DNA from: Alistipes shahii WAL 8301 | Lineage (GTDB): Bacteria > Bacteroidota > Bacteroidia > Bacteroidales > Rikenellaceae | Length of the DNA stretch: 64,000 nt | Direction of reading: 5' to 3' | Assembly: GCF_025145845.1 (NCBI RefSeq) | Contig: NZ_CP102253.1 | Coordinates: forward strand, 1,984,001 to 2,048,000 | Shown here: piece by piece, positions 1-7,322 of the stretch | Position numbering within the stretch: position 1 is the stretch's first letter | Layout: every line of letters begins with the position of its first letter | Made by a program: the position numbers and the translations under genes | The notes under the pieces: model-generated | What the model was told of the DNA's origin: nothing | Databases searched by the model: none | What the model saw: only the letters and a program-made list of their open reading frames with translations

Positions 1-923
1 TCTCGAAGGACCAGCAGGCGCGGTTCATCGGCTGGCAGGGGGCGTTCTACAACATCGCCAAGGTGTTCGCCATGGGCGGGCTGGTCTATCTGGCCGGAGC
101 GCTCAAAGAGCGGGTCGGGATCGTCGAGGCGTGGATGATCGTCATGGCGCTCTGCGGCGCGCTGCTCTTCCTGCTGGGAATCTACCACCTGCGGATGCTG
201 CCTTCGGGCGGCGAAGCCACGGCCCATGCGGGGAGCGTCGGCGAGGCGCTGCGCGAGACGGGCGCCATCTTCCGCGGATTCTTCCGGAAAAGGTACATCG
301 GCATCTACATCGCCTTCATCGTCTTCTACCGCTTCGCCGAGGGGCTGGTCATCAAGATCGTTCCGCTGTTTCTCAACGCCCCGCTCGACAATCAGGGTCT
401 CGGCCTGACCGAACAGCAGATCGGCCTCTACTACGGCACGTTCGGCGTGATCGCATTCGTCGTGGGTTCGATCCTGGGCGGCTACTTCATCGCGTGGCTC
501 AAACTGCGGCGGGCGCTGTTTCCGCTCATCACGATCTTCAACATCCCGTTCGTGGTCTACGCCCTGCTGGCCTGGTTCCAGCCCGCATCGCCCCTGCTGA
601 TCTGCGGCGGCATCGTCTTCGAATATTTCAGCTACGGATTCGGGTTCGTGGGCCTCACGCTCTTCATCATGCAGCAGGTGGCGCCCGGACCGCACAAAAT
701 GGCCCACTACGCCTTCGGTTCGTCGCTGGCCAATCTGGGCGTGATGCTGCCGGGCATGGCGAGCGGCTGGCTCTGCGACCAGGTCGGCTACCACCGCTTC
801 TTCCTCTGGGCCCTCATGGCCACCATCCCCATATTCCTCATCGCATGGCGCATCCCCTTCGCCCATCCGGACACGGAGGAGGGAGCGGCCCAGGCCGTGG
901 AAAAGGAACTGACCGACGAATAA
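1..923 (+). CDS. AmpG-like MFS permease, 5' end outside window
   Basis: The reading frame is already open at the left edge (in frame from base 3), so only the C-terminal 306 residues are seen. They hold about eight hydrophobic segments with short polar loops, and the overall pattern resembles AmpG/SLC33-type major facilitator permeases, which import muropeptides or small sugars across the inner membrane. No substrate can be read from the sequence. A short acidic tail ends the protein. The SGNH hydrolase gene starts 23 bases downstream on the same strand, so the two are probably cotranscribed and may release and take up the same acylated glycan or peptidoglycan fragment; that link is inference. 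Confidence 0.75.
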   Translation, partial: SKDQQARFIGWQGAFYNIAKVFAMGGLVYLAGALKERVGIVEAWMIVMALCGALLFLLGIYHLRMLPSGGEATAHAGSVGEALRETGAIFRGFFRKRYIGIYIAFIVFYRFAEGLVIKIVPLFLNAPLDNQGLGLTEQQIGLYYGTFGVIAFVVGSILGGYFIAWLKLRRALFPLITIFNIPFVVYALLAWFQPASPLLICGGIVFEYFSYGFGFVGLTLFIMQQVAPGPHKMAHYAFGSSLANLGVMLPGMASGWLCDQVGYHRFFLWALMATIPIFLIAWRIPFAHPDTEEGAAQAVEKELTDE

Positions 924-946
924 ATCACCGATAAACACCGTTAGAC

Positions 947-1627
947 ATGCTGAAAAATCTTATCATCACCCTCGCCGCCGCCCTCACCGCCGCGACGGCC
1001 GCCGCACAGGCCCCGGCCGACTGGGCCAACTTCGGACGTTTCGAAAAGGAGAACGCCGCGCTGGCGGAGCATCCGAAAGTCGTTCTGATGGGCAACTCGA
1101 TCACCGAAGGGTGGATCGCCAAGCGTCCCGACTTCTTCGCCGAAAACGGCTACGCGAGCCGCGCGATCAGCGGACAGACCACTTCGCAGATGCTCGTGCG
1201 CTTCCGCGCCGACGTCGTGGAACTGCATCCGCAGGTCGCGGTGATCTGCGGCGGCACGAACGACCTGGCGCAAAACACGGGCTACATCTCGCTCGAGCAC
1301 ATTCTGGACAACATCCAGTCGATGGCCGAGCTGGCGCGCGCCAACGGCATCCGGCCCGTCCTCTGCTCGGTGCTCCCGGCCGGTGACTTCCCCTGGCGTC
1401 CGGGTTTGGAACCGGCGCAGAAGATCGTCCGGCTCAATGCGATGATCCGCGCCTACGCCGAACGGGAGGGCATCCCCTATGTGGATTACCATACGCCGAT
1501 GGCGGCCGCGGACGGTTCGATGATCGCCGAATACACCTACGACGGCGTGCATCCCACCGAAGCGGGGTATCGGGTGATGGAGCGGATTCTGCCGCCCGTC
1601 GTCGAACGGGCGCTCTCCGACAAGTGA
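947..1627 (+). CDS. secreted SGNH/GDSL hydrolase
   Basis: A 226-residue esterase or lipase of the SGNH fold. Residues 1-20 form a signal peptide ending in AAAQ, so the enzyme acts in the periplasm or outside. Block I is GNS with Ser50, block II includes Gly75, block III is GTND with Asn104, and block V is DGVH with Asp199 and His202, so the catalytic set is complete. The family is close to PAF-acetylhydrolase-like and sugar O-acetylesterases; the substrate is unknown. It follows the AmpG-like permease closely and ends at a strong terminator. A paralog of exactly the same length lies at 11325-12005. Confidence 0.85.
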   Translation: MLKNLIITLAAALTAATAAAQAPADWANFGRFEKENAALAEHPKVVLMGNSITEGWIAKRPDFFAENGYASRAISGQTTSQMLVRFRADVVELHPQVAVICGGTNDLAQNTGYISLEHILDNIQSMAELARANGIRPVLCSVLPAGDFPWRPGLEPAQKIVRLNAMIRAYAEREGIPYVDYHTPMAAADGSMIAEYTYDGVHPTEAGYRVMERILPPVVERALSDK

Positions 1628-1630
1628 CAG

Positions 1631-1655
1631 AACGGGGCTTCGGCCCCGTTTTTTT
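1631..1655. terminator. rho-independent terminator after SGNH hydrolase
   Basis: The hairpin ACGGGGC-TTCG-GCCCCGT is followed by a T tract. It sits 4 bases after the hydrolase stop and just beyond the stop of the convergent DUF5009 gene, so it closes the plus-strand unit and could serve both strands. Confidence 0.85.
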
Positions 1656-1657
1656 GG

Positions 1658-3058
1658 TCAGGTGCGCCAGAAGATTTTGCTCCGCGTGAAGGCCGCCGTG
1701 AAGAGCATCATCAACAGGGTGACGATCACCCCGCGCCCGACTCCCATCACGCAGCCGCACTGACCCCACAGCCACGGGAGCGCCACGGCCCGGTCCGCGA
1801 AGACGAGCAGCGGCACGACGACGTAACCCGCCGCCGTGTAAGCGATCATGGGGTTCTGCCCGCAAAGGACGAGCAGACCGCCCCGCGAACGGCCCTTTCG
1901 GAGCAGGACCGACGTGACCAGCAGCACGTGCGAAGCCATTCCGGCCGTGATGAAAAAGTAGCTCACCGTGGCGGGGTCCTTCTTCACGCCCTCTTCGAGC
2001 GATTCGAACGCAAGACCCAGCAGGAGCCAGAAAAATCCGGTCGTGAACAGTCGATAAAGCAGGGATTCGATCCCAGTGCGGGGCTTGCGCAGCAACATCC
2101 ACGCCGCCGCGCCCAGCGCGAGCGTCAGCACCAGATTGAGCGTCAGCGTACGGGTGAAAAGCCCCCACATATTGACCGCAAGGAGCAGCGCTGTGAGCCC
2201 TGCGGCGGCGATCTGTCCGGAAAGCGCCGGACGCTCCTCCTGCTGCCCGCGCGCCAGCCAGCGGGCGAACAGATCGCCGGCCACGCTTCCCGGCAACACG
2301 ATGCAGAGGTATTGCAGAAACTCCGTGCGGAAGAGCCACGGCACAGGCGAGAAGTTCCACACCGCCTCGTTCCACGACCCCGGAACCGCCGCGCCCAGCT
2401 TCAGGGCGGCAATCAGGGCGACGATGCCCATCCGCAGCCAGAGGTTGCGGCGCGTCAGCCACCAGATCAGCGAACCCGCGACGACCACGTCGGCGAGAAT
2501 CAGGATGATGATGTCCGACCGCACGACGCTCACCCCGACGCCCAGCCACCGGTACACGCCCATAAGGACCGCGAGGACCGCAATGCCGCCGGCGTTGAGC
2601 CACCCGTTCTGCCGCGGGATGAAGCCGGGAATCCGCACGAACATCGCGAAAAAGGCGCCCCAGACCGTCATCGTCACAAGGGCGCTCACGACGGGACGCT
2701 GCAACACGGCGTCGAGCGTCCACAGCCCCGTGTTGCCGAGCGCAACGGCGAAAAAGGCGAGCAGCAGGCCCCGTTTGAGGATCGAGACGACGATCCGCCG
2801 GGGCGGGTCGCCGCGGTTCAGCCTGCGGCCCAGCGAGAGCGGAAAGGCCGCGCCCATCGAAAAGAGGAAAAAGGGGAAGACGAGGTCCACCCACGTAATT
2901 CCCGCCACCGACGCATCGAAGACGAACGACGGCGGCGGCAGCTGCGCGTGGAACAGCCACGCCGGCAGGTCGGGATTCCAGGCGATGTAACCCGAGAGGA
3001 CCATCCCCACGATGGCAAGTCCCCGCAGGATGTCCACGGCATAGGCACGATTATTCAT
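1658..3058 (-). CDS. DUF5009 / HGSNAT-like membrane acyltransferase
   Basis: A 466-residue polytopic inner-membrane protein with about eleven hydrophobic helices. The N-terminus (RAYAVDILRGLAIVGMVLSG) and the FPFFLFSMG segment near residue 62 are typical of the DUF5009/NagX family, related to heparan-alpha-glucosaminide N-acetyltransferase, which moves acetyl groups across a membrane onto amino sugars. The exact reaction is not known for this branch. It converges on the SGNH hydrolase. A shorter paralog is at 17707-18837. Having a transporter, a deacylase and a membrane acyltransferase side by side hints at amino-sugar acyl chemistry, but that is only inference. Confidence 0.8.
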   Translation of the reverse strand: MNNRAYAVDILRGLAIVGMVLSGYIAWNPDLPAWLFHAQLPPPSFVFDASVAGITWVDLVFPFFLFSMGAAFPLSLGRRLNRGDPPRRIVVSILKRGLLLAFFAVALGNTGLWTLDAVLQRPVVSALVTMTVWGAFFAMFVRIPGFIPRQNGWLNAGGIAVLAVLMGVYRWLGVGVSVVRSDIIILILADVVVAGSLIWWLTRRNLWLRMGIVALIAALKLGAAVPGSWNEAVWNFSPVPWLFRTEFLQYLCIVLPGSVAGDLFARWLARGQQEERPALSGQIAAAGLTALLLAVNMWGLFTRTLTLNLVLTLALGAAAWMLLRKPRTGIESLLYRLFTTGFFWLLLGLAFESLEEGVKKDPATVSYFFITAGMASHVLLVTSVLLRKGRSRGGLLVLCGQNPMIAYTAAGYVVVPLLVFADRAVALPWLWGQCGCVMGVGRGVIVTLLMMLFTAAFTRSKIFWRT

Positions 3059-3238
3059 TCAGGCAGTTTCAGTTCAATAATTTTAACTCCAAACGCCTGT
3101 AAAAATAAGAAAAATCAACACCAACACCCACAAAAGCAAAAACTTTTACACTGTTAGTCCCCCAAATAAGGGCATATCTGAAAATTACACACTATTTTCA
3201 TTGCATGGAATTCCCGGCTAAGAGGGTTTATGTGTGTT

Positions 3239-3325
3239 TTCCGGCGAGCAAGTGCGGCCTGCACCGGGTTGTTTCCCGGGATGGATTATCCGGCTGAAAG
3301 CCGGATATGGGAGTTCCGGCGAGCA
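3239..3325. repeat. 12-bp direct repeats around a hairpin at the island edge
   Basis: TTCCGGCGAGCA occurs at 3239-3250 and again at 3314-3325. Between them lie two small inverted repeats, including CCGGCTGAAAGCCGG at 3290-3304. The segment lies between the DUF5009 gene and the truncated intron maturase, so it marks the scar where chromosome and mobile debris meet. The rest of 3059-3238 is AT-rich with no gene. Confidence 0.5.
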
Positions 3326-3329
3326 TGTT

Positions 3330-3707
3330 TTATGCATCGGAAAGAACGGGGCAAATGGATTGTACGAATGGTACTACCTCCTGCACCAGTTTGTCGTCGA
3401 AAGAGGGTACGCCGAGAGGTCGTGTCTTTCCGTTTTTCTTCGGGATGTGCACTCTTCTCGATGGCTGGGGAGAGTAGCTTTCGTCTTTCAACGAAAGGAT
3501 CAGTTTCTCAATGCGGGAAAGGCTCATACGGTCGATGGTTTTCCCGTCTGCACCTTGTGTCATATTACCCGGCCTGGCATATATTCGCTGATAAGCCAGA
3601 TAATACATTTCCTCATTGAAAAGAATACGATAAAGCCTCTCAAACCTGTATTCCGTGGTTTGACTATGCTTTGTCAGACTGTTTAATACTCTTGCGGGAC
3701 TTCTCAT
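3330..3707 (-). pseudogene. group II intron reverse transcriptase/maturase, N-terminal fragment
   Basis: About 110 residues match the start of LtrA-type maturases: TTEYRFERLYRILFNEEMYYLAY, then the RT0/RT1 region ending RPLGVPSFDDKLVQEVV. The normal protein is 400-600 residues with the YADD polymerase motif and an X/maturase domain; here the frame leaves homology after LVQEVV and stops about 14 residues later. Reverse transcriptase activity is therefore lost. The start ATG at 3707 follows intron RNA sequence as expected for an ORF in domain IV. Confidence 0.85.
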
Positions 3708-4220
3708 AATGCCTCTCGCATTTTCCGTTAATCGTATTAATGAATATTAGCTGCCGCCCTTCGCCGTGTGCGAGGCTTTCCCTCGCTCGGACTACTACGG
3801 CGGCTCCGTTACCATGCCGGATATTCATAGACCTTCGTCCAATAGCCTTACGGCATTCCGGTTTAGGTAATCCCCGTTTACGATATAATAACTATGGCGC
3901 GACAGATTGTCGGATATGACGTCCGCCTTTTACTGCTTATTACAGTTGCGTCGTGATAAGTTCTTGCTCTCTGTACAACTACTACAATGAGTGTATCACG
4001 ATATGACGAGTATAGTTACCTTAACGTCACAGTTTCGCTAGGTACCGCTCAGGCTGTCATTCAATCAATCCGGATTTTATCCTCATATCTGTCTTTCATC
4101 ACCCCATTCAGTCGCAGTTCGGTAACTAACTGACTTATGGTTTACCCCGACATGCTACACTCCCTGTCCGGTTTCCCTTTCAGATAAGTCGGTTGATGAT
4201 AGGTTATTTTCAAAGAACAC
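3330..4220 (-). mobile_element. group II intron, 3'-truncated
   Basis: The minus strand starts with a GTG-type intron end near 4220, runs about 500 bases of conserved noncoding intron RNA (including the characteristic GGTAACGGAGCC and TAGTAGTCCGAG blocks around 3740-3815 on the complement, and a GCGAAGGGCGGCAGCT segment), and then enters the maturase frame at 3707. Everything after the maturase N-terminus, including domains V and VI, is missing, so the intron cannot splice or move. It lies just downstream of the broken mobA, apparently where the intron had inserted. End positions are approximate. Confidence 0.75.
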
Positions 4221-4250
4221 TTACCTAATAGCTTGCCATCGCTATATTTA

Positions 4251-4538
4251 TTATATCGCCTTGACGGGCACACAGTTATTCCCCAGCTTTTGAAATTGGA
4301 AATAAAAGTCATTCAGCCGGGCAATAAACTGCGTCTTCGACGGGTCGCGTTTGATGACGACAAACTCCTCGGCGAAGATTCTTTTGACGATAAAACGGCT
4401 CCGGTTATGCTCCGATCCCGCCTTATAAAGCATCTGCTTAAAGCGGATATTCTCCTCCGTGGTGAGTTTGAAATTATACCTGTGGACTCTGGGATCTGTC
4501 GTTGTCGGGCGTCCGATCCTCTTTTTTGAACTTGTCAT
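4251..4538 (-). pseudogene. mobA: MobA relaxosome protein, 3'-truncated
   Basis: From ATG 4538 the 95 residues (KKRIGRPTTTDPRVHRY, then FIARLNDFYFQFQKLGNN) resemble the N-terminal two thirds of MobA from CTnDOT-type and other Bacteroides elements, a small oriT-binding protein that works with the MobB relaxase. The frame stops at 4251 inside what should be the helix leading to the AMAxLYKLE-like C-terminus; a trace of that sequence (AMASY) continues in another frame before the intron end at about 4220. No mobB follows. The longer open frame upstream to 4982 is not convincing, because it crosses the palindrome at 4577-4660. Confidence 0.75.
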
Positions 4539-4576
4539 ATCGTAGGTTGTAAGGTGGCGTGACTCGGGAACGCCAC

Positions 4577-4660
4577 CCGGCCTCGCAGAGCGAGCACCTT
4601 TCGTATGCCGAAAATTTTTTCGGCATACGAAGGTACAGCTCGCTCGCCTCAAGTGAGGCG
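4577..4660. repeat. long imperfect palindrome upstream of mobA, candidate oriT
   Basis: The core arms CGTATGCCGAAAA / TTTTCGGCATACG (about 4602-4629) are extended outward by CTTT/AAG and then GAGCGAG / CTCGCTC (4588-4594 and 4639-4645). A further small repeat, GCCTC AAGT GAGGC, follows at 4646-4658. The position, between divergent mobA and DUF3408 genes, is where oriT lies in related Bacteroides conjugative elements, so an oriT role is a reasonable inference rather than something shown. Confidence 0.55.
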
Positions 4661-4961
4661 AAAAATCCGCGGCGGAAAAATTTTCGAAAAATCTATGCCA
4701 AACCTCCGCTACGGCTTCCGAGGGTGGGTCGTTTCCCTCTGCAATATTACAACCATGCGGGCGCCAAAACAAACCCTCGGTACGGACTGGAGCGGTCTGG
4801 AGCGGACATCGGAACCGAGGTATTTCACCCAGTTGTATCTTGCAGCATGAAAGGTCGATTTTCTTATTGCGTTCATTATCCCGATATAAACTGCATGAAA
4901 TAGAAAACGGTATTTTGAATGGTTTAACCCAATAAACCAGACATACATACTCTATGCTCGT

Positions 4962-5513
4962 ATGGCTGACAATCAATCTCAAAAACGTTGCACCATGGAT
5001 TCATTAAAGGAAAAAGACAACCCCGCACCCAATCCTGCTAAGCGTCCCCGTATCGAAGTCGACGAGGAACTGATGCGTCAGATGATCGCCGGACAAGCCC
5101 CTTTGGACTCGGAAGTCGTCCGCAGGATTCCCGAGCCGGAAGAGGAAGATACGAACGCTCTTGAGGAAAACACATCGGAAACGGTATCCGGAGCATCGGC
5201 ACCGACTGCTGAGAAAACAGGCATAGACTCCACTGCGAGTACCGTAAAAGAACATTCCGGTTTCCGTCGGAAAAAGCTCACGCTACCGGATTTTGAACGC
5301 ACGTTCTTCGCTCCGGTGGATTGCCGCAACCGCTCTGCGATCTATGTCAGTACCCGAACCAAGCACAAAGTATCGGAAATACTCCACCTGTTAGGGAATG
5401 AGAGTACAAGGCTTACGGCCTTGGTCGACAATATGCTGCGATTTGTCATGGACATTTACAGCGGTGAGCTGAATTATCTCCACGAGAAGAAGAACAACAG
5501 ACGACCGTTTTGA
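4962..5513 (+). CDS. DUF3408 protein from conjugative element
   Basis: A 183-residue soluble protein. The first 110 residues are polar and acidic (LMRQMIAGQAP, then a Glu-rich stretch), and residues 115-170 form the DUF3408 core with a ribbon-helix-helix-like pattern (AIYVSTRTKHKVSEILHLL, LVDNMLRFVMDIY). Such genes start the tra side of CTnDOT-like elements, next to parA and divergent from mobA, exactly as here, and are thought to bind DNA. No parA or later tra gene follows, so it is an orphan. An alternative start at 4995 (MDSLKEKDN) is equally plausible. Confidence 0.7.
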   Translation: MADNQSQKRCTMDSLKEKDNPAPNPAKRPRIEVDEELMRQMIAGQAPLDSEVVRRIPEPEEEDTNALEENTSETVSGASAPTAEKTGIDSTASTVKEHSGFRRKKLTLPDFERTFFAPVDCRNRSAIYVSTRTKHKVSEILHLLGNESTRLTALVDNMLRFVMDIYSGELNYLHEKKNNRRPF

Positions 5514-5755
5514 ACAGACAATGCGAATTATAACGGACAGCTGAACGAAACGTCGGGAGCGGTTGTTATGCCTATTGGGGTATATGACGTGCGTGTCGTG
5601 GATTATGGCTATTGGAGGGGCAGTCCGCAGGGTAGCGTCCGGGCCGCAGAAAGCCGCCTATTCCGACGGTAGAATTCTAAGATAAAACCAAATAAAAGCT
5701 GCAAAAAGTTTCATGCCCGGAAATTGTCATTTTTTGTCGTAGCGTTTAGCAAAAT

Positions 5756-5820
5756 GATTCTGGTTATGGGATGCAAGGCCGCGAAGCGCTTGTATAGCCT
5801 TGCATCCCATAGTCAGAATC
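5756..5820. repeat. 24-bp-arm palindrome left of IS110
   Basis: Arms at 5756-5779 and 5797-5820 pair with two mismatches around a 17-base loop that itself contains GCGAAGCGC. The inner arm ends are GCAAGGC and GCCTTGC. A second palindrome with the same inner ends lies on the other side of IS110 at 7178-7256. Confidence 0.8.
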
Positions 5821-5900
5821 GTTAATTTGCGGAGTACGGAAATGACAATACATTAATTATGAGTAGGTTCGGCTCCCAATTAGACGGACTGTTCCGACAA

Positions 5901-5936
5901 TAAGATTTTGAGATTTTGAATGATCTCAAAATCTTA
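5901..5936. repeat. perfect 14-bp hairpin after IS110 transposase
   Basis: TAAGATTTTGAGAT at 5901-5914 pairs perfectly with 5923-5936 across an 8-base loop, 25 bases beyond the transposase stop. It lacks a T tract, so it may be an end structure or part of the target rather than a terminator. Confidence 0.6.
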
Positions 5937-5961
5937 TCGAATGGCAGATATGTATGCCGGA

Positions 5962-6969
5962 TTATATCTGCAACGCTACATATGGTGTTCCACGCCTTAC
6001 GACGGCAAAGCATCTGGCGGCGATTTTGGCCCTCACAGCATTCAGGACGCTGAATTTATGTTTACCTTCAGCCGCTTTGCGTTCGTAATATGCCTTTAGT
6101 TGCGGATCACACCTGATGGCAATCAGTGCACTGCGGTTCAGTTGTACTTTAATGTCTCGATTCGCCATGCTCGATGTGTGGCATCCCCCGCGAACGCTTG
6201 TGCCGGAGCTATGTTCGAACGGAGCCAGCCCGCAATAGCAGGCAAACTTGCGGTGGTCTGTGATTTTGGTGAAATTAAGCGTCGAACAGAGCATCACAAT
6301 GGCCGTGATCGGCCCTACACCTTTGATGCTGGTCAGCAGCTTGTAGTTCCGGCAAATGTTGCTGTCGGCGGCTATCAGTTCCTTCATTTCCCGTTCGATG
6401 GTTTTCATATGAATTTCTGCATACGCGATCTCCTCCTGGAGCATGGAACGTTGAATAGATACATCCGCGAATTTCTCTTTGTAGTCTAATTTTTCGAGCA
6501 ACACCAGTTTCGCTACACGTTGTTTTGCCAGATGAGCCCTTAAGATCAGCCATGTGCGCAACTGACACAGCTCCTTCTCTGCAGGCAGATAAAGGGCTAT
6601 CTTCCGATAGTGAGTGATCGCATACTCGGCGATACGCCGGGCATCCACTCTGTCTGTTTTGCCACGGGCAATACCCATCGAATACTTGATTACCAACGGC
6701 GAGATCAGTGAAAAATTGAAAGTCAGCGTCCTGTCGGAAGCACAAACCGCCATCTCGGATATGTAGCTCCCCATATCCTCGGCGCAGAAAATCACATCGT
6801 CGAGCCGAATACCATGCCGCTTCTCAACCCAGTGCAGACACGAGCAGATCCCTTTTCGGGAGTTGGCGAATTTGCGGTGAGCCATCTCGTTTGCATCCTC
6901 GAAGGCGACCAAAGACGCATCGAAAGTCTCTTTCGACACATCCAGACCCACATAATACAAATAGTGCAT
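5962..6969 (-). CDS. IS110-family DEDD transposase
   Basis: A complete 335-residue recombinase. The RuvC-like N-terminal domain has the DEDD set: Asp10 (YVGLDVSKE), Glu64 (CAEDMGSY), Asp106 and Asp109 (GKTDRVDARR). A coiled-coil middle spans about 140-200. The C-terminal Tnp_20 domain has LLTSIKGVGPITA and the serine motif CGLAPFEHSSGTS (likely Ser255). In this family the enzyme joins donor and target under the guidance of a bridge RNA encoded in the element; a matching structured segment lies just upstream at 6985-7140. The frame is intact, so the element may still be active. Confidence 0.93.
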   Translation of the reverse strand: MHYLYYVGLDVSKETFDASLVAFEDANEMAHRKFANSRKGICSCLHWVEKRHGIRLDDVIFCAEDMGSYISEMAVCASDRTLTFNFSLISPLVIKYSMGIARGKTDRVDARRIAEYAITHYRKIALYLPAEKELCQLRTWLILRAHLAKQRVAKLVLLEKLDYKEKFADVSIQRSMLQEEIAYAEIHMKTIEREMKELIAADSNICRNYKLLTSIKGVGPITAIVMLCSTLNFTKITDHRKFACYCGLAPFEHSSGTSVRGGCHTSSMANRDIKVQLNRSALIAIRCDPQLKAYYERKAAEGKHKFSVLNAVRAKIAARCFAVVRRGTPYVALQI

Positions 6970-6984
6970 AACTTGTTAGTTTTG

Positions 6985-7140
6985 TGAGAGTCGTATGCTA
7001 TCACATGTACCAGGTCTTCAAACCTACAATTCTAAACAGCCATTCTCTCAGGTTAATGGAATCGCAGTCCAAATCTACCGCCAAGCCTCAAAGCTTACGT
7101 CCAGCCCCGGTTCACTGCGACTCCATATCAAAATAACCTG
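6985..7140 (-). ncRNA. candidate IS110 bridge RNA
   Basis: On the transposase strand this segment can fold into two successive stem-loops with large loops. The first closes with GGTTA/TAACC (7134-7138 with 7051-7055) and ATGGAGTCGCAGT paired to 7056-7068 with one mismatch, leaving a 45-base loop that has an inner AAGC/GCTT stem. The second closes with TGAGAG/CTCTCA (6985-6990 with 7045-7050) and has an inner AGGT/ACCT stem. Two loops between the left end and the start codon is the layout of IS110 bridge RNAs (target loop, then donor loop). The loop word CAAATCTAC (plus strand, 7070-7078) recurs at 7157-7165, where the left flank should be. Confidence 0.6.
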
Positions 7141-7177
7141 TGATTACATCACGCTGCAAATCTACATGCGTTCAGCA

Positions 7178-7256
7178 AAACGCCGGGGATGGAAATACGC
7201 AAGGCTCGCCCCTCGGGCGATTCGCATGGCCTTGCGGATTTCCATCTCCGGCGTTT
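7178..7256. repeat. 28-bp-arm palindrome right of IS110
   Basis: Arms at 7178-7205 and 7229-7256 match with two mismatches around a 23-base loop holding TCGCCC/GGGCGA. It begins 66 bases after the integrase stop and could also terminate that transcript, although no clear T tract follows. Its inner ends GCAAGGC/GCCTTGC match those of the palindrome at 5756-5820. Confidence 0.8.
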
Positions 7257-7322
7257 AATTCCCTGCCGGCGGAAATAAATTCCGAAGATATTAGATATGC
7301 GCTATTCCGGGATCGCGCCGGG

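Larger units (their letters stand above)
5514..5961. other. noncoding stretch between DUF3408 gene and IS110 transposase
   Basis: No convincing gene. It contains the palindrome at 5756-5820 and the hairpin at 5901-5936, listed separately. The IS110 right end must lie in its last part. Confidence 0.6.
5900..7170 (-). mobile_element. IS110-family insertion sequence (approximate ends)
   Basis: One intact transposase with about 170-200 bases of structured DNA before its start and a short tail after it, giving roughly 1.2 kb, the usual IS110 size. No terminal inverted repeats are visible, which is normal for the IS110 group. Exact ends cannot be set from one copy. Confidence 0.65.

Noticed and set aside
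4539..4982. N-terminal extension of mobA up to 4982
   Set aside because: It would cross the large palindrome, has no MobA similarity and runs into the divergent DUF3408 gene.
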